DNA from: Diploptera punctata
Lineage: Eukaryota; Arthropoda; Insecta; Blattodea; Blaberidae
Assembly (NCBI GenBank): GCA_030220185.1
Contig: JASPKZ010010239.1
Location: 2,126,001-2,190,000 of the forward strand
DNA length: 64,000 nt
Direction of reading: 5' to 3'
Shown: piece after piece, positions 20,965-31,760 of the stretch
Numbering within the stretch: the first letter of the stretch is position 1
Layout: every line of letters starts with the position of its first letter
The notes under the pieces: generated by a model
What the model saw: only the letters and a program-made list of their open reading frames with translations
Database searches by the model: none
Told to the model about the DNA's origin: nothing
Position numbers and translations under genes: made by a program

Positions 20965-22085
20965 GTGGGCCAACGATTACAACAGCTTTAATTTTTTTCA
21001 TAGGATAATGAGGGAAATGTGGCGCAAATGTATTTAAAGCACTCACTGTCTGTATCTAGAAGTTTCATAAATTGTTTCATTGAACCTAATTTTACATGGA
21101 TAGATGGCAACAATACTTTTGAGGGAACAATGAGGTTTACTTCTTTTTTTTCGCCCGGTATTAAATTAGTCCTACGTGACTTCTGTTCCCTTTCCCACTG
21201 TTCTGACCTAACTCTGCTATCCCATTCACATACGAAACATGGGTATTTTGTGAAACCAGTTTTCTGACCAACTAATAGTCCAATAATCATGAAATCTCCA
21301 CAGATTAGCATAGATGGTTTTCGTACTGCAGTTTTTGTAATCAAAACTTTACATTTCCATATGTCTCCCTTAGAACAAAAGAGTGGGCCACAGGAATGGA
21401 AGGATGAATGCTTCTATTATGAAGCAAAACACATTTATTTTAAGAGAGCAGGGATGTCTTTGGCAATACACTAAATTTTCTTGTTCAGCAAAAAAAAACA
21501 AAAAAAAAAAAAAAGAAAAGAAAAAGAGAGACAAGTTCCTTCTCACATTGCCTATAACATGAAACATATGTATTCTCATTCAATACTTTCTTTACTTTTA
21601 ACCTAGAGCCTAAGAGTTCTGCTGATTCTTTAGGCAAATTTAAATCACTCACTAAATTGTTAAGCTCACTTTGACTAAAACGTCTATTATGATCAGAATT
21701 ACATGGTTCATCATCCACTGAAGATTGAGTTTCTGAATGCTACTGAATGCAGACGGCAATGTATCTGATTCAGGGTGTATGGGAACCGGACTATCAGGAC
21801 CATGAGGTACGGGTCGAATGGCTGAAAGAATGTTAGGATATACAATATATTTCTTGTTTTTAGCATTATGTCCTGCTACCTTAACTGTGCAAAAATAACA
21901 ATCTTCTCCATGATTTGTAGGTTCCCTCCAAATCATATGAAACCAAAGGGCATATGACTTGTTTCATTTTCAAACTCCTCAACTCTGCAACAAAACTTGA
22001 CACACTTTGTGAGGACACCACGATTTATCCTGGTCTCCTAACTTAATGCCGTAGTATTTAAAGTAAGTTTTCTTTACAAATATTC
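20965..22085 (-). pseudogene. Decayed orphan transposon ORF (Cys-rich N-terminus, TKYPCFVCEWDSR core)
   Basis: Minus-strand pieces in order: K-L-G-D-Q-D-K-S-W-C-P-H-K-V-C (22060-21990), M-I-W-R-E-P-T-N-H with C-Y-F-C (21936-21870), L-N-L-P-K-E-S-A-E-L-L-G-S-R-L-K (about 21630-21590), N-L-V-Y-C (near 21480), and I-C-G-D-F-M-I-I-G-L-L-V-G-Q with T-K-Y-P-C-F-V-C-E-W-D-S-R (21300-21220). I recall this order from an uncharacterised protein family common in arthropod genomes. Paired Cys motifs suggest zinc binding. A poly(A)-rich tract at 21489-21527, frameshifts and an apparent internal deletion show it is dead. Its C-terminal end is missing here but present in the L elements. Confidence 0.75.
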
Positions 22086-22149
22086 TTTGTTTTACTAACG
22101 TATATGATCCACATAAATATCAAAAACATATTTGGATCATTAATAGAAC

Positions 22150-22475
22150 TACGTCCACCGCTGTGGTCTCGAGGTAGCGTGCCTTGTCACGCAGCGGGCC
22201 CGGGTTCGATCCCCGGTCGGGGCAGTTTTTCTGGGTGAGATTTTTATCGGGGTTTTTCCTCACCTGTAAGACAAATGTCAGGAAAACTTTAAGCCCCAAA
22301 CGATCCCCGAAATCATATGGCCATCATCATCATCATCCTTCACCGGTGTGGAAAGCAACGGGAAGATACCACACCTACACAATTCCCTAGCAAAGCTGCA
22401 AGTATAGCATACAAATGCTACGATTGCAGTGAAGGACCTACCTTCGGGCCAGAATTACTACGGATGAAATACAAC
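22150..22475 (+). mobile_element. SINE family B copy 4
   Basis: Complete head to tail: GTCCACCGCTGTGGTCTCGA, B box GGTTCGATCCC, TCACCTGTAAGACAAATGTC, (ATC)n, then AATTACTACGGATGAA. The target duplication is not clear. Confidence 0.88.
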
Positions 22476-23215
22476 CACAGTTTTTGTACGGACCTAGGGA
22501 GGATATAGTTAGTAGATTTTAATAAATATAAAATAATATAAAATATAAACATAATTTATAATATAAACATAATAATAGTTATATTACATTTTAAGTAATA
22601 AAGTTGAAATTATAAACTGTTGGGTCTTTGTAACAAACTCCAAGCTCACTGTAATATTACTACATTATGTACATTACGAAAAATATTTAAAACATAAAAT
22701 CTTGATTTGTAAAAAAATCTGACGTGGTACGCGAAAACGGATTTGGTTTTTGCAATCAGTGTGAAATTGTGATTCAGAAATGCTCATTTATTTAAAAAAC
22801 TCGATGCAGAACACTGTTATCTACGAAGGACCGTGTCGCGTCACTACAGACATCTTGTAAAAAAATGTATGTTTATTTGTTACCGAAACTATAATATTAT
22901 AATATTGATATGATAATATGATGCTAAATGATGAAAATGATCAATGTTAATTTCTCTGATGAATCATAGAAAATTGTATTAAAATTTATAGCCCTGCTTT
23001 AACAAAGAGGTTTTATTTTATACCGGTAAATTTTCATTCATATTGGGTAGTGTATAACGCCTGTAGTTTAAATGAAATATAATACATTTACTGAAAGAAG
23101 GTTTTTACATATTTTAGAGGCTATTTGAGTGTCGATTTTCATTAATGTTAATGATTTTAGGCTGCCTGTCCTAAAATGTGTGAGGACACTTAATATATTT
23201 CTTCTTCTTCTACTA
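22476..23215. other. No recognised feature
   Basis: AT-rich with small ATAATATAAA reiterations near 22520-22580; no supported ORF. Confidence 0.5.
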
Positions 23216-24065
23216 CAAGGTTTAGGCTATGCAGCCTGTTCCGGCGAAGTTAAAAGTGGAGTCCATCTTCCACGTGGTCGGCCAACATCTCTTGTTCCTC
23301 TGGGATTATACAGAAAGGTTCTTTTTGGTATTCTTTCGTTGTTCATTCTCATTAAGTGTTCTGTCCATTTATTATTATTTTCGCTGATTTTATCTTCAAT
23401 TTTATATATATTTAATTCTTCTCGTATGGTTTCATTCCTTATTCTATCCGCTCTTGTGCATCCTTTCACATTACGTAAAACAGCATTTCCGCAGTCCGTA
23501 TCCTGATTTCATCCCTTGATCTCATTATCCAATTTTCACTTCCATACAACAACAAAGGAACAGCCATTGTTATATATAATTTAAGTTTCGTATCTTTCCT
23601 TGTTTTCCGACCTAAGGTTCTTTTTATGGTTCCACAAATAGCCTGAAATTTATTTACTTTATTTTCTATATCTTTATTTTCTCTATATGTTATATCACAT
23701 CCTAAATATTGGAAATGTGATCCTTGTTCTATTATTTTGTTATCCAGTACAATTTTTTATCTAATTCAATATTTACCAATAAATGTCATTTCTTTTGACT
23801 TATTTATTGCTATTTTACAATTATATCTATTGGCTATTAATTAAAATTTATATGCTAACATTTGGAGCTCATTTTCAGATTCTGCTAAAAGTACAACATC
23901 GTCAGCGAATAATAAAGCATTTATTTTATCTTTATTATCAGTTAGTATTCCTTCATTAGTTAAAACCTTCTTCCATTCTTTTAGGATATCGTCCATATAA
24001 GTATTATTAATAATATAGGTGAGAGCGAACACCCTTGTCGTACTTAAAATATTTTAGAATGTTAA
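23216..24065 (-). pseudogene. LINE reverse transcriptase palm to C-terminus (family G)
   Basis: Reading on the minus strand: V-R-Q-G-C-S-L (start of the palm B box, with a short deletion after it), then A-L-L-F-A-D-D-V-V-L-L-A with an intact F-A-D-D catalytic box (23898-23909). Next F-Q-Y-L-G-C-D-I, L-L-Y-G-S-E-N-W, then R-A-D-R-I-R-N-E-T-I-R-E-E-L-N-I-Y and R-I-P-K-R-T-F-L-Y-N-P-R-G. Several stops and shifts occur, and the 5' half is absent. It is the best-preserved member of the tail family seen at 2078 and 10504. Confidence 0.85.
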
Positions 24066-24081
24066 TTAAGATAGCTTTTTT

Positions 24082-24425
24082 CTATCCGTAGCCGAGTGGT
24101 TTCAGGCATGATGCCTTGGTACAGAGCTATAGGACTAGCGCTCATTCCAGTCCTCATGGAGGAAGACATTTTCTCATGGAATTTCGGCCAGAATGGGACT
24201 TGTGCCCGCCCAGCAACGTAGTGAATTTGGTTAGGTACAATAATTAGCGGCTAAATGTTGAGAAAACCAGCTATAACGGCTGAGGGACCCGATATAGTGA
24301 CTACTTGTCACCCTTATACTGTTGTATGATCATCTACCTTTGAAATTAACACGTGTGTATGTGAGACCAGCAGTCGACTGGTGGGCCAAGACCCTTCTAG
24401 GCCTGTCGCGCCATGGAGTTTATTA
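24082..24425 (+). mobile_element. SINE family C copy 2
   Basis: Head GTAGCCGAGTGGTTTCAGGC (good A box), a B-box position changed to CATTCCAGTCC, and the body mark CTCATGGAATTTCGGCC. Ends with GTCGCGCCATGGAGTT. Confidence 0.8.
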
Positions 24426-25180
24426 TTTGTATACACAGTATATACTTTCGTCTCAAGTTTTGAAAATTTTGAGATAAAGTTATGTTATGCATCTGCTTCT
24501 ACATAGTACGTTCTGTTTATTGTTTCTACCTTAAGACAACATAATGAAGAATACCAGCACAATGTTATTGTGTTTCAAACAAAAACAGGATGTATATCCA
24601 GGTATATATAATTCTCTTCCCTGTGTTTATGTTTTCAAACCAAGTAGTGTAATTATTCTCTTTCTAAATAAAAATAAACAAATCTTAAAATAACAATTTC
24701 ACATAAACAATACCGGTACATGTTTGTAAAAACGGTAATTTTTAATTTATCTACTCCAATTTTTTTTGTAAAATTAAATATAAAAAATTAATTGAGAAAT
24801 CGAAACCTCACAATCTTCTATTGTGCTTTTCAATGTTTTAGGAGTCATATAATTCTATAATTTTACTTTGCGACACTTGGATATCTTTGGTCATGCCCCG
24901 TGCAAAATCGAAGACTGTATGCATTTGGCTGTGTGTGTTTATTGTTAGTAGTGATATTTTTAGTTTTGTTATTATTTAACGACGATGTTTAGTATCTTTG
25001 GTCATTACTCAATATCGATGGAATTGAAATCTGGACGAGAAAGTATTGACAAATGTTACTCAGACGTATCTTATTTCAGACTGAAGGTTCTCCTACGTGC
25101 GGTAAATTTACGACGTACTTTCTTGACATTTTTCTTACAGGCGAGGAAAATCTAATAAATAGAACTGATGTTTGTTCGTT
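24426..25180. other. No recognised feature
   Basis: AT-rich; no ORF with recognisable content. Confidence 0.5.
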
Positions 25181-25196
25181 TGTTTGTTTGTTCGTT

Positions 25197-25755
25197 AGTT
25201 CATACTTTATGCGCGGCCATACCGTTGATCCGATTGTGATTGGGGCTTTTTGCAAAATGTTCAGGAGATTCCCGGGATGAACATAGGCTATAATCGCCCT
25301 TTTGTAATGGAAAACGTGAAAAAAGTAACTCTTTGAATGCTTAAATGACTTCGCTGCCTAAACCATAACAAATACACAAACTTAATGTACACAGAATTGA
25401 ATATCTCAAAAATCTCTACAAAAAAAGTCCGCGACAGCATATGTTTATGTCTTACAATGACCATTTTTGTCTTTCATTGATGTCAAGAAGCTCGATACAA
25501 GTTGTGTAAGCATACTGTAGCGGCACATGGCGGGTATTCTTTTACGGATAACACACAATAACGAATTTTGTCTTTTATCTAATTTATGCCAAGTAGATCG
25601 AGATAAGTAGATTCCCGGGCAACACTGGATAATCAGCACGAAGTATCTAAAAAATAGAAATGTATAATTATTTTTCTTTTTACTTATTCAACTAAACATA
25701 AAAGCACATTATTTTTTTTATCTAGGCGTAACAGCGCACGCCGGACATTAGCTAG
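25197..25755 (+). mobile_element. Helitron-like repeat family K copy 2
   Basis: Shares TTCATACTTTATGCGCGGCC, AAAATGTTCAGGAGATTCCC, GTCCGCGACAGCATATGTTT and the end GCGCACGCCGGACATTAGCTAG followed by T (CTAG at 25752-25755). Shorter than copy 1 before its LINE insert; no ORF. Confidence 0.5.
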
Positions 25756-26342
25756 TAACTTATAAAACCTCGCCCAGGGAACTATTCGTGAACGGTGATA
25801 CAACTGTCTTAAACTTAACAGGAAAGTTTTCGCGTTACATAGCTCTGACTTTTCGCCATACATACTAGTTACCGAATGTATAGATATTTTAGAATTGTGG
25901 AAATTGACTTGATTTGTTAACAAACCTGCTTTAATTCAACGTAATTACTATTCATTTGGCGAAATTGAAAAATTGTATTTGCAGTGTTTTATGTGATTTT
26001 ATTCAAAGGGATGTAACTAGAGACTTTGATCGGAAATTCTATGAATCTGAAAGTATTGTGTGTTTAGTAAAAGTACAGTTGAGTTTTAAATTTTATAAAT
26101 ATTCTTTAACATAGAGGATGGAAGGCAGGTTTGTTTCCTCGATTCAATCTGATGGACGGAACAAGCGATGCAAACAGCTGCTCCCTGTTTCATTCCCCTC
26201 TCGTCATACATACTTAATACTGAGAGGGATGTATTCATTGGGGTCACTTTAATTGTAATTTCTGGTACAGGGTTCAGTCTTGAAACAGAATGTGAACTTG
26301 TTCAATTATACCAAGATGTATTTTTATGAACACATAATAAAA
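25756..26342. other. No recognised feature
   Basis: No ORF or repeat identified. 26110-26260 is slightly GC-richer with no motif I can name. Confidence 0.5.
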
Positions 26343-26560
26343 ATTACTAACTCATTGACACTATCGAATCCGAAGGTTCCTGGCCGCGCGAACATAAGCT
26401 ATCCATACATCCCTATTAGGAGCTAATGTTTTCCAATCATCGCCTGTATAATCTACTTCCCTCAAATCATGGTTAATGTTATTGTCCCACCTCATTTTTT
26501 GGCCTATCAACAGGAAGTTTTCCCTCTGTTTTTTTGCAAGAAGCTCCCGTGCACCAATGA
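26343..26560 (-). pseudogene. RTE-like LINE 3' fragment, decayed
   Basis: Matches the last 200 bp of the LINE at 27361-29980 (CACTATCGAA, CATACATCCCTAT, CTACTTCCCTCAAATCATGG). No intact frame. It directly precedes the Jockey/CR1-like coding remnant. Confidence 0.8.
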
Positions 26561-26563
26561 GCA

Positions 26564-27345
26564 GTCACAAGTAATTGTCATCGGCCATGAAAGTCTATTA
26601 AACAAAATTGATAATTTCTGTCAATATAAATCAAGCTGAAATTCCATTTAAACCCTCCGTGAAGAATCTTGGTGTGTATTTCGACCAAAATCTTAGTTGG
26701 CAGGATCATTTAAGATAAACTTGTATTTTTTTTTCTTTTCAATCTTTCATTCCCTTAAACGTTTGAAAAATTTCCTACCTTCTTCATTGAAAAAAGTATT
26801 TGTCTCAACTTTGATTATGCCGCATTTCGATTATTGTTACTTACTCTTAACTGACATGAGTATCACATCCGCACAAAGACTGCAACGAGTTCATAATGCT
26901 TGTGCACGTTATAAATGCAACCTACGTAAATCAGACCACATAACTCCAGTATTTGAAATGTTGTCTTGGCTCCGATTGTAAGACAGGCGAAATATGTATT
27001 GCCTAATGCTTCTTCTACAACACTTTGTCCACCTCATCACCCATTTATATTTCTACTCGCTTCCATTCGCTATGCTCCCACCATAACTTGAACACACGAA
27101 CGAGAGAAAAATTAACTCTAGCTCTTCCTATTTATCGAACATCTCACAATTCCTCATCCTTCCTTGTTTCAGCCACCCGTCTCTGGAATTCCCTCCCCTC
27201 GTATATCAAGGATTGCCCGACTCAAAAACAGTTTAAAAGAAACTCACTTCATATTTTCTTAGACAATATAATATATAACCGTGTTCCATATATACTTTTA
27301 TTATTCCTTTATATTTTAAACTTTCTTTGCCAAGCCATTTACTTA
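26564..27345 (+). pseudogene. Jockey/CR1-like LINE, C-terminal coding remnant
   Basis: Plus-strand pieces: Q-V-I-V-I-G-H, V-K-N-L-G-V-Y-F-D-Q-N-L-S-W, L-I-M-P-H-F-D-Y-C, L-Q-R-V-H-N-A-C-A-R, then (new frame) F-H-S-L-C-S-H-H-N-L-N-T-R and A-T-R-L-W-N-S-L-P-S-Y-I. These follow the order of the post-palm region of Jockey/CR1-type LINEs (LGV.FD..LSW.DH, P.FDYCD, LQ..QN.C.R, A.RLWNSLP). A stop after DHLR and a frameshift near 26985 inactivate it. Its 3' UTR appears to resume at 30045-30130, beyond the nested RTE-like LINE. Confidence 0.82.
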
Positions 27346-27360
27346 ATCTTAATCTAATAC

Positions 27361-29980
27361 TTACTCTCTGGCACTATCGAACCCGTAGGTTCATGGCCAC
27401 GCGTATATAAGCTCTCCATACATCCCTATCCTGAGCTAATGCTTTCCAAACATTCCCTGTATAATCTACTTCCCTCAAATCACAGTTAATGTTATTCTCC
27501 CACCTCATTCTTGGTCTACCAACTGGGCGTTTTCCCCCTGGATTTCCTACAAGAAGCTTCCATGCAAGTCTTTCATTCCCTATATGTGCAACATGTCCTG
27601 CCCATCGCAGTCTACGAGACTTAACTGTTCTTATTATATCTGGCTTCCTATAAAGACCATGTAGCTCATTGCTATGTAAGTCTTCTCCAATCACCTGTCT
27701 GTTCATCTCTTTTTGGTCCAAAAATTTTCCTAAGTACTTTATTCTCAAATAATTGTAATCTCCTTTCCTCCCTTAAAGTAAGAGTCCATGTTTCGCACCC
27801 ATATAATATAACTGGTAGAATAATAGTTTTATATATTTTCAGTTTAATGTTTTTAAGGAGTTGGGACATCAAGAGTGTCTGCAATGCATAATAGCACGCA
27901 TTTCCAGAATTGAGCCTATGTTTAATGTCTTTGTGCATCTCATTCCTATTTGTGATTTATTGTTCCTAGGCATTTGAATTCAGTCACTTCCTCAAAATTT
28001 CCCTCATTTGTCATTAGCTGTCCATTTCCATTATATAATGTATTTCTACGTGTAACGATATATTTAGTTTTATTGATATTTACTTCCAGTCCTAATTTCT
28101 TAGTGTTACTCAATAGTGTGTGCCTGTTGTCCTTTAGTATCTCGTCGCTATCGGCCAATGGTACTACATCATCAGCATAAACTAAGAGTTTATTAATACC
28201 ATTGAGCTGTAAGCCTTCCTCATTCTCTAAAGATTTAATGGTATGCTCTAGTACAAAATTAAATAGTAGAGGAGATTGTGCATCTCCTTGCTTCAATCCA
28301 TTCTGGATTTCAAAAGTGTCCGAAAACTGTTTGCCTACACGCACCCTACTCTTCGTGCCTAGCTTCATCAATTCTTTTATTTGTAGTAATCTCAAAGTCT
28401 GTAACTGAAAGATTATTTTCATTTTATAATTCAATAATTTCTATTTAGACAAATTCGTATAAGTCTAACTAACTTTTTAGGAATTCGGAACTGCAGCAGG
28501 ATACTATATAACTTCTCCGTCTTAATTGAATCATATGCTTTTTTGACGTCTACGTATAGTTGATGTACAGTACCATTATATTCCCATTTCTTTTCTAAAA
28601 TCTGTCTTATACTAAAAATCTGATCTGTTGTAGACTTGTTTCTTCTAAATGCATATTGATGATCACCTAGAATGTCATCAATATAGGGAGTAAGTCTGCT
28701 TACTAATATATTTGTTAGAATTTTGTAGGAAGTTGAAAGTAATGAGATGCCCCTGTAGTTGTTGCAATCAGTTTTATCTCCTTTCTTATAAATTGGTACG
28801 ATAATTGATTCTTTCCATTCATCTGGGAGAGCTTCTTTTTCCCATATCATACTAAGCAGCCAGCGTATCTTGCCCATCAATTTTTCTCCCCCTGATTATA
28901 TCAGTTCTGCTGGGATCTCATCTGAACCTGATGCTTTATACATCTTCAATTTTTCTATCGCCATTTCAACCTCTAATGCACTTGGTTCTGCGACTAGCAT
29001 TTCTGTTGTCTGTAAATTATCCTCCTCAATGTCCTGTTCTGTTTGTACATTTAATAGCTGATTAAAGTAACTTTTCCATCTATTTAATATACTCCTGGAA
29101 TCTGCAATCATATCCCCATTTTCATTCCGAATTATGTTTGTTCAAGCCTGAAACTCTTTCTTCTCTATACTATTTCCCTGATATAATTCTCTAATGTTCC
29201 TATTTTTTGCGTTCATTTCAAGAACATTAATCTTCTCTCTCAAATATTCGCTCTTTTTACTCTTTAGTAACGTGGTGGTTTCCCGTCTAATACTACCCAA
29301 TTGCTCTAAATTTACCTCATTTGGCTCGTGTAACCATTTATTTTTGCTAGCTTTCTTTTCTTTACAATGTCGGCACATTCCTCATCAAACCATTTCTTGT
29401 TTTGCCTCTTTTTTAAACAACCAATGCTTTCTATTGCTGACAATTTAATAGTATCTCTTATAGCCTCCCATTCTTTATTTATATCAGTTTCTTCTTCGTT
29501 TGCCACATTGTCATCGGAAGATTCCAGTACTTCAAATCTATTAGCAATTTTAATTTGGTATTCGTGCCGCATTTCATCATTTTTTAAGTTTTTTAATTCA
29601 AATTTTATAGAATCATCTTTAGCGTTTGTTCCTCTCATAAGCGATAGCCGTTGTCTGATTTTCACCCTGACATAATGATGATCCTAATTGCAGTCTGTCC
29701 CTCTAACTGATCTAACATCGATGATGCTACTGTTCCAGCGTTTGTCCACTAATACATGTTCTATCTGGTTCCGAGTTTCGCCATCTGGAGATGTCCAGGT
29801 GTATTTGTGAATATCCTTATGCTGAAATGTTGTGCTCTTAAAAATGAGATTATTTGATGTGGCGAAGGTGACCAATCTAACCCCATTGTCGTTACTATCG
29901 TCATGAATACTGAATTTGCATATTATTGCTTTGAATATTAGGCAAATGCAGTCTTCATGAAGATAGTAACGACAATGGGG
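27361..29980 (-). pseudogene. RTE-like non-LTR retrotransposon, near full length from endonuclease to 3' end
   Basis: Minus strand, in order. Endonuclease end: S-N-D-N-G-V-R-L-V, W-T-S-P-D-G, Q-I-E-H-V-L-V-D (29900-29690). Linker: W-F-D-E-E-C and A-I-E-K-L-K-M-Y-K-A-S-G. Reverse transcriptase: P-I-Y-K-K-G-D, N-Y-R-G-I-S-L-L, V-D-V-K-K-A-Y-D, G-L-K-Q-G-D-A, L-V-Y-A-D-D-V (YADD at 28168-28179). C-terminus: Y-G-C-E-T-W, F-G-P-K-R-D-E, W-A-G-H-V, R-P-V-G-R-P-R-M-R-W. The catalytic box is intact, but shifts between the frames (near 28435, 27945, 27700) break it. It ends in a GTAAGTA-type tail. The endonuclease resembles what is often annotated as craniofacial-development-protein-2-like in insects; the RTE clade is inferred. 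Confidence 0.93.
29881..29980. repeat. 5' inversion at the head of the RTE-like LINE
   Basis: 29881-29919 and 29942-29980 are inverted copies (a few mismatches in 39) around a 22-nt spacer. The right arm holds the same S-N-D-N-G-coding sequence in plus orientation. A 5' inversion by twin priming explains it. Confidence 0.8.
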
Positions 29981-30044
29981 ATCTGTCTTTCCCTTGTCAA
30001 CTTTATATTGTGTAGTATTATGTATCATTTATCATAATTCATAT

Positions 30045-30130
30045 TGTAAGCATGATTTAATCCTAATGAAGTGGAAGAGAAGATCTTACGGTTTAGTTCT
30101 ATCAGGTAAATTAAATAAATAAATGAGCAT
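30045..30130 (+). mobile_element. 3' UTR end of the Jockey/CR1-like LINE
   Basis: GTGGAAGAGAAGATCTTACG and TCTATCAGGTAAATTAAATA match the 3' end at 35215-35330 (GTGGAAGAGAAGGCCACATG). Its orientation agrees with the coding remnant at 26564-27345. Confidence 0.6.
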
Positions 30131-30405
30131 TTGACATGTATTCCCTGAAGTAGTACCTCCAATAGAACCAAATGGGAGATTATTTTACCTCCAGAAAATT
30201 TTTCGCAATGGAACCCATGACAGCATTTCTTGACGGTTGTATTTTTACAGTGAATGGTCGTCACTCTTTCGATCAAGGTACTTTTTTCGTCTGGGTTATC
30301 GCCTTCGATCTGTCCGGCATGAATAACCCTTTCGGCAATAATGCTTCTGCTGATATATCTCTTGGTGTCATTTAAGCACGCTAGCCATACCATCACGGCA
30401 AGGTA
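30131..30405 (-). repeat. Possible dispersed repeat with an antisense open frame
   Basis: The minus strand is open (30025-30396) and includes N-D-T-K-R-Y-I-S-R-S-I-I-A-E-R-V and G-Q-I-E-G-D-N-P-D-E-K. It looks like a recurrent cockroach repeat peptide from memory. No function is proposed. Confidence 0.3.
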
Positions 30406-30824
30406 AAGACACCATGGAGGGAATGAAAATTACATGCTGGAAATATACAAATGAAGGCAAGTATATTTAGTTCGCACATTTACTAATTCCGAGTTAAGTT
30501 CCAGTAGCTACGTAAACAAAGCAGATATATGACTGCATGTGTATTGATCTAATACCGACTTTACCATTGAATGCGTAAGAAAATGTAATTAGCTCTTTAA
30601 TGTTCGAAATAAATACAATAAAATAATACAAACACGTATCATCTATATGATCTTAAATTATAGTCTATAGAAAAATTTAATAATATACATTTACAATTTT
30701 CATCATCATTTTGAAAATTTTCCTCATCACTGAGGGTTTACTCCGACCAATCTTAGTAATAAACATATATTTGTTTAACTACGGACTTATAGACTATCAG
30801 TTGGCAAAACATTCAAAAATTTCC
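30406..30824. other. No recognised feature
   Basis: AT-rich spacer. Confidence 0.5.
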
Positions 30825-30980
30825 CTTAATTAAAGTTCTCCGCCGATCTCTGTGCCTTCATCTGTTACACCAAATTTCCTCATTGATTTTTGAATGTTAT
30901 TATTCCAGGTTGTTTTTGATGTTCCTTTTCTGCTCCTTCCTTCAATTTTCCATGCATACACAGCCTTTGGTAGTGTTCCA
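30825..30980 (-). pseudogene. Small LINE C-terminal fragment
   Basis: The minus strand reads G-R-S-R-K-G-T-S-K-T-T-W-N-N-N-I and M-R-K-F-G-V-T-D-E-G, like a LINE tail (GR.RK.W...I...M..FG.T). It is head-to-head with the next fragment. Confidence 0.45.
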
Positions 30981-30983
30981 TCT

Positions 30984-31395
30984 TGGAAGGAAAGATTACG
31001 AATATTTGAGAATATAGTTCTTAGGAAAATTTTTGGACCAAAGAGAGATGAACAGATAGGTGAAAGTAGAAGACTACTTAACAATGAACTACATGGTTTT
31101 TATAGGAAGCCTGATATAATAAGAACAGTTAAGTCTCGTAGACTGCGATGGACAGGACATGTGGCACGAATGGGGAATGAAATACGTGCATAAGAAATTC
31201 TTGTAGGAAAAGCAGAGGGAAAACGCCCAGTTGGTAGACCAAGAATGAGGTGGGAGAATAACATGAACCATGGTTTGAGGGAAGTAGATTATATAGGAAA
31301 TTACTAAAAAACATTAACTCAGGATAGGTATGTATGGAGAGCTTATATCCGTGCGGCCATGAACCTCCGGGTTCGATAGTGCCATGAGTTAGTTA
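30984..31395 (+). pseudogene. RTE-like LINE 3' fragment (plus strand)
   Basis: The frame reads K-I-F-G-P-K-R-D-E-Q-I-G and S-R-R-L-R-W-T-G-H-V-A-R-M-G, then continues past a stop to GTTGGTAGACCAAGAATGAG and GGGTTCGATAGTGCC. The opposite strand supplies only shadow frames. Tail GAGTTAGTTAG. Confidence 0.88.
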
Positions 31396-31760
31396 GAGTT
31401 TAGAAATGTCATATATAGTTTCTTGAAAAGTGAAGTAAAGCTGTGGACCCTTCGTCGTATACTTCACACTCTCTTAGGGTCGGTTTCACCAACAGAGGTA
31501 ACTGTATTACGCCAGTTTAAGCTATGCATTATACACGGGGAAGAATGGCATAATATAGTTACCTCACTTGGTGAAATTGATCCTAAGTGGTGGTTGATAA
31601 ACCGGTAGGCTAATTATTTGTCGTCTTATAGCCTAAGGCGTGTTCAGATACTCCACATTCCAATCCATAGTAAAGACTTGAAAGAAAACACTGATTTTGT
31701 TGCATGGAGCCGTGTTCATATAGTTCCTGTCGTGCGCTACACGCGATAATTTTGCAGACA
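31396..31760. other. No recognised feature
   Basis: A 61-codon frame (31423-31608) has no recognisable motif. Confidence 0.5.

Noticed and set aside
28870..29675. Plus-strand Ser-rich ORFs
   Set aside because: Antisense shadows of the RTE-like LINE on the minus strand.
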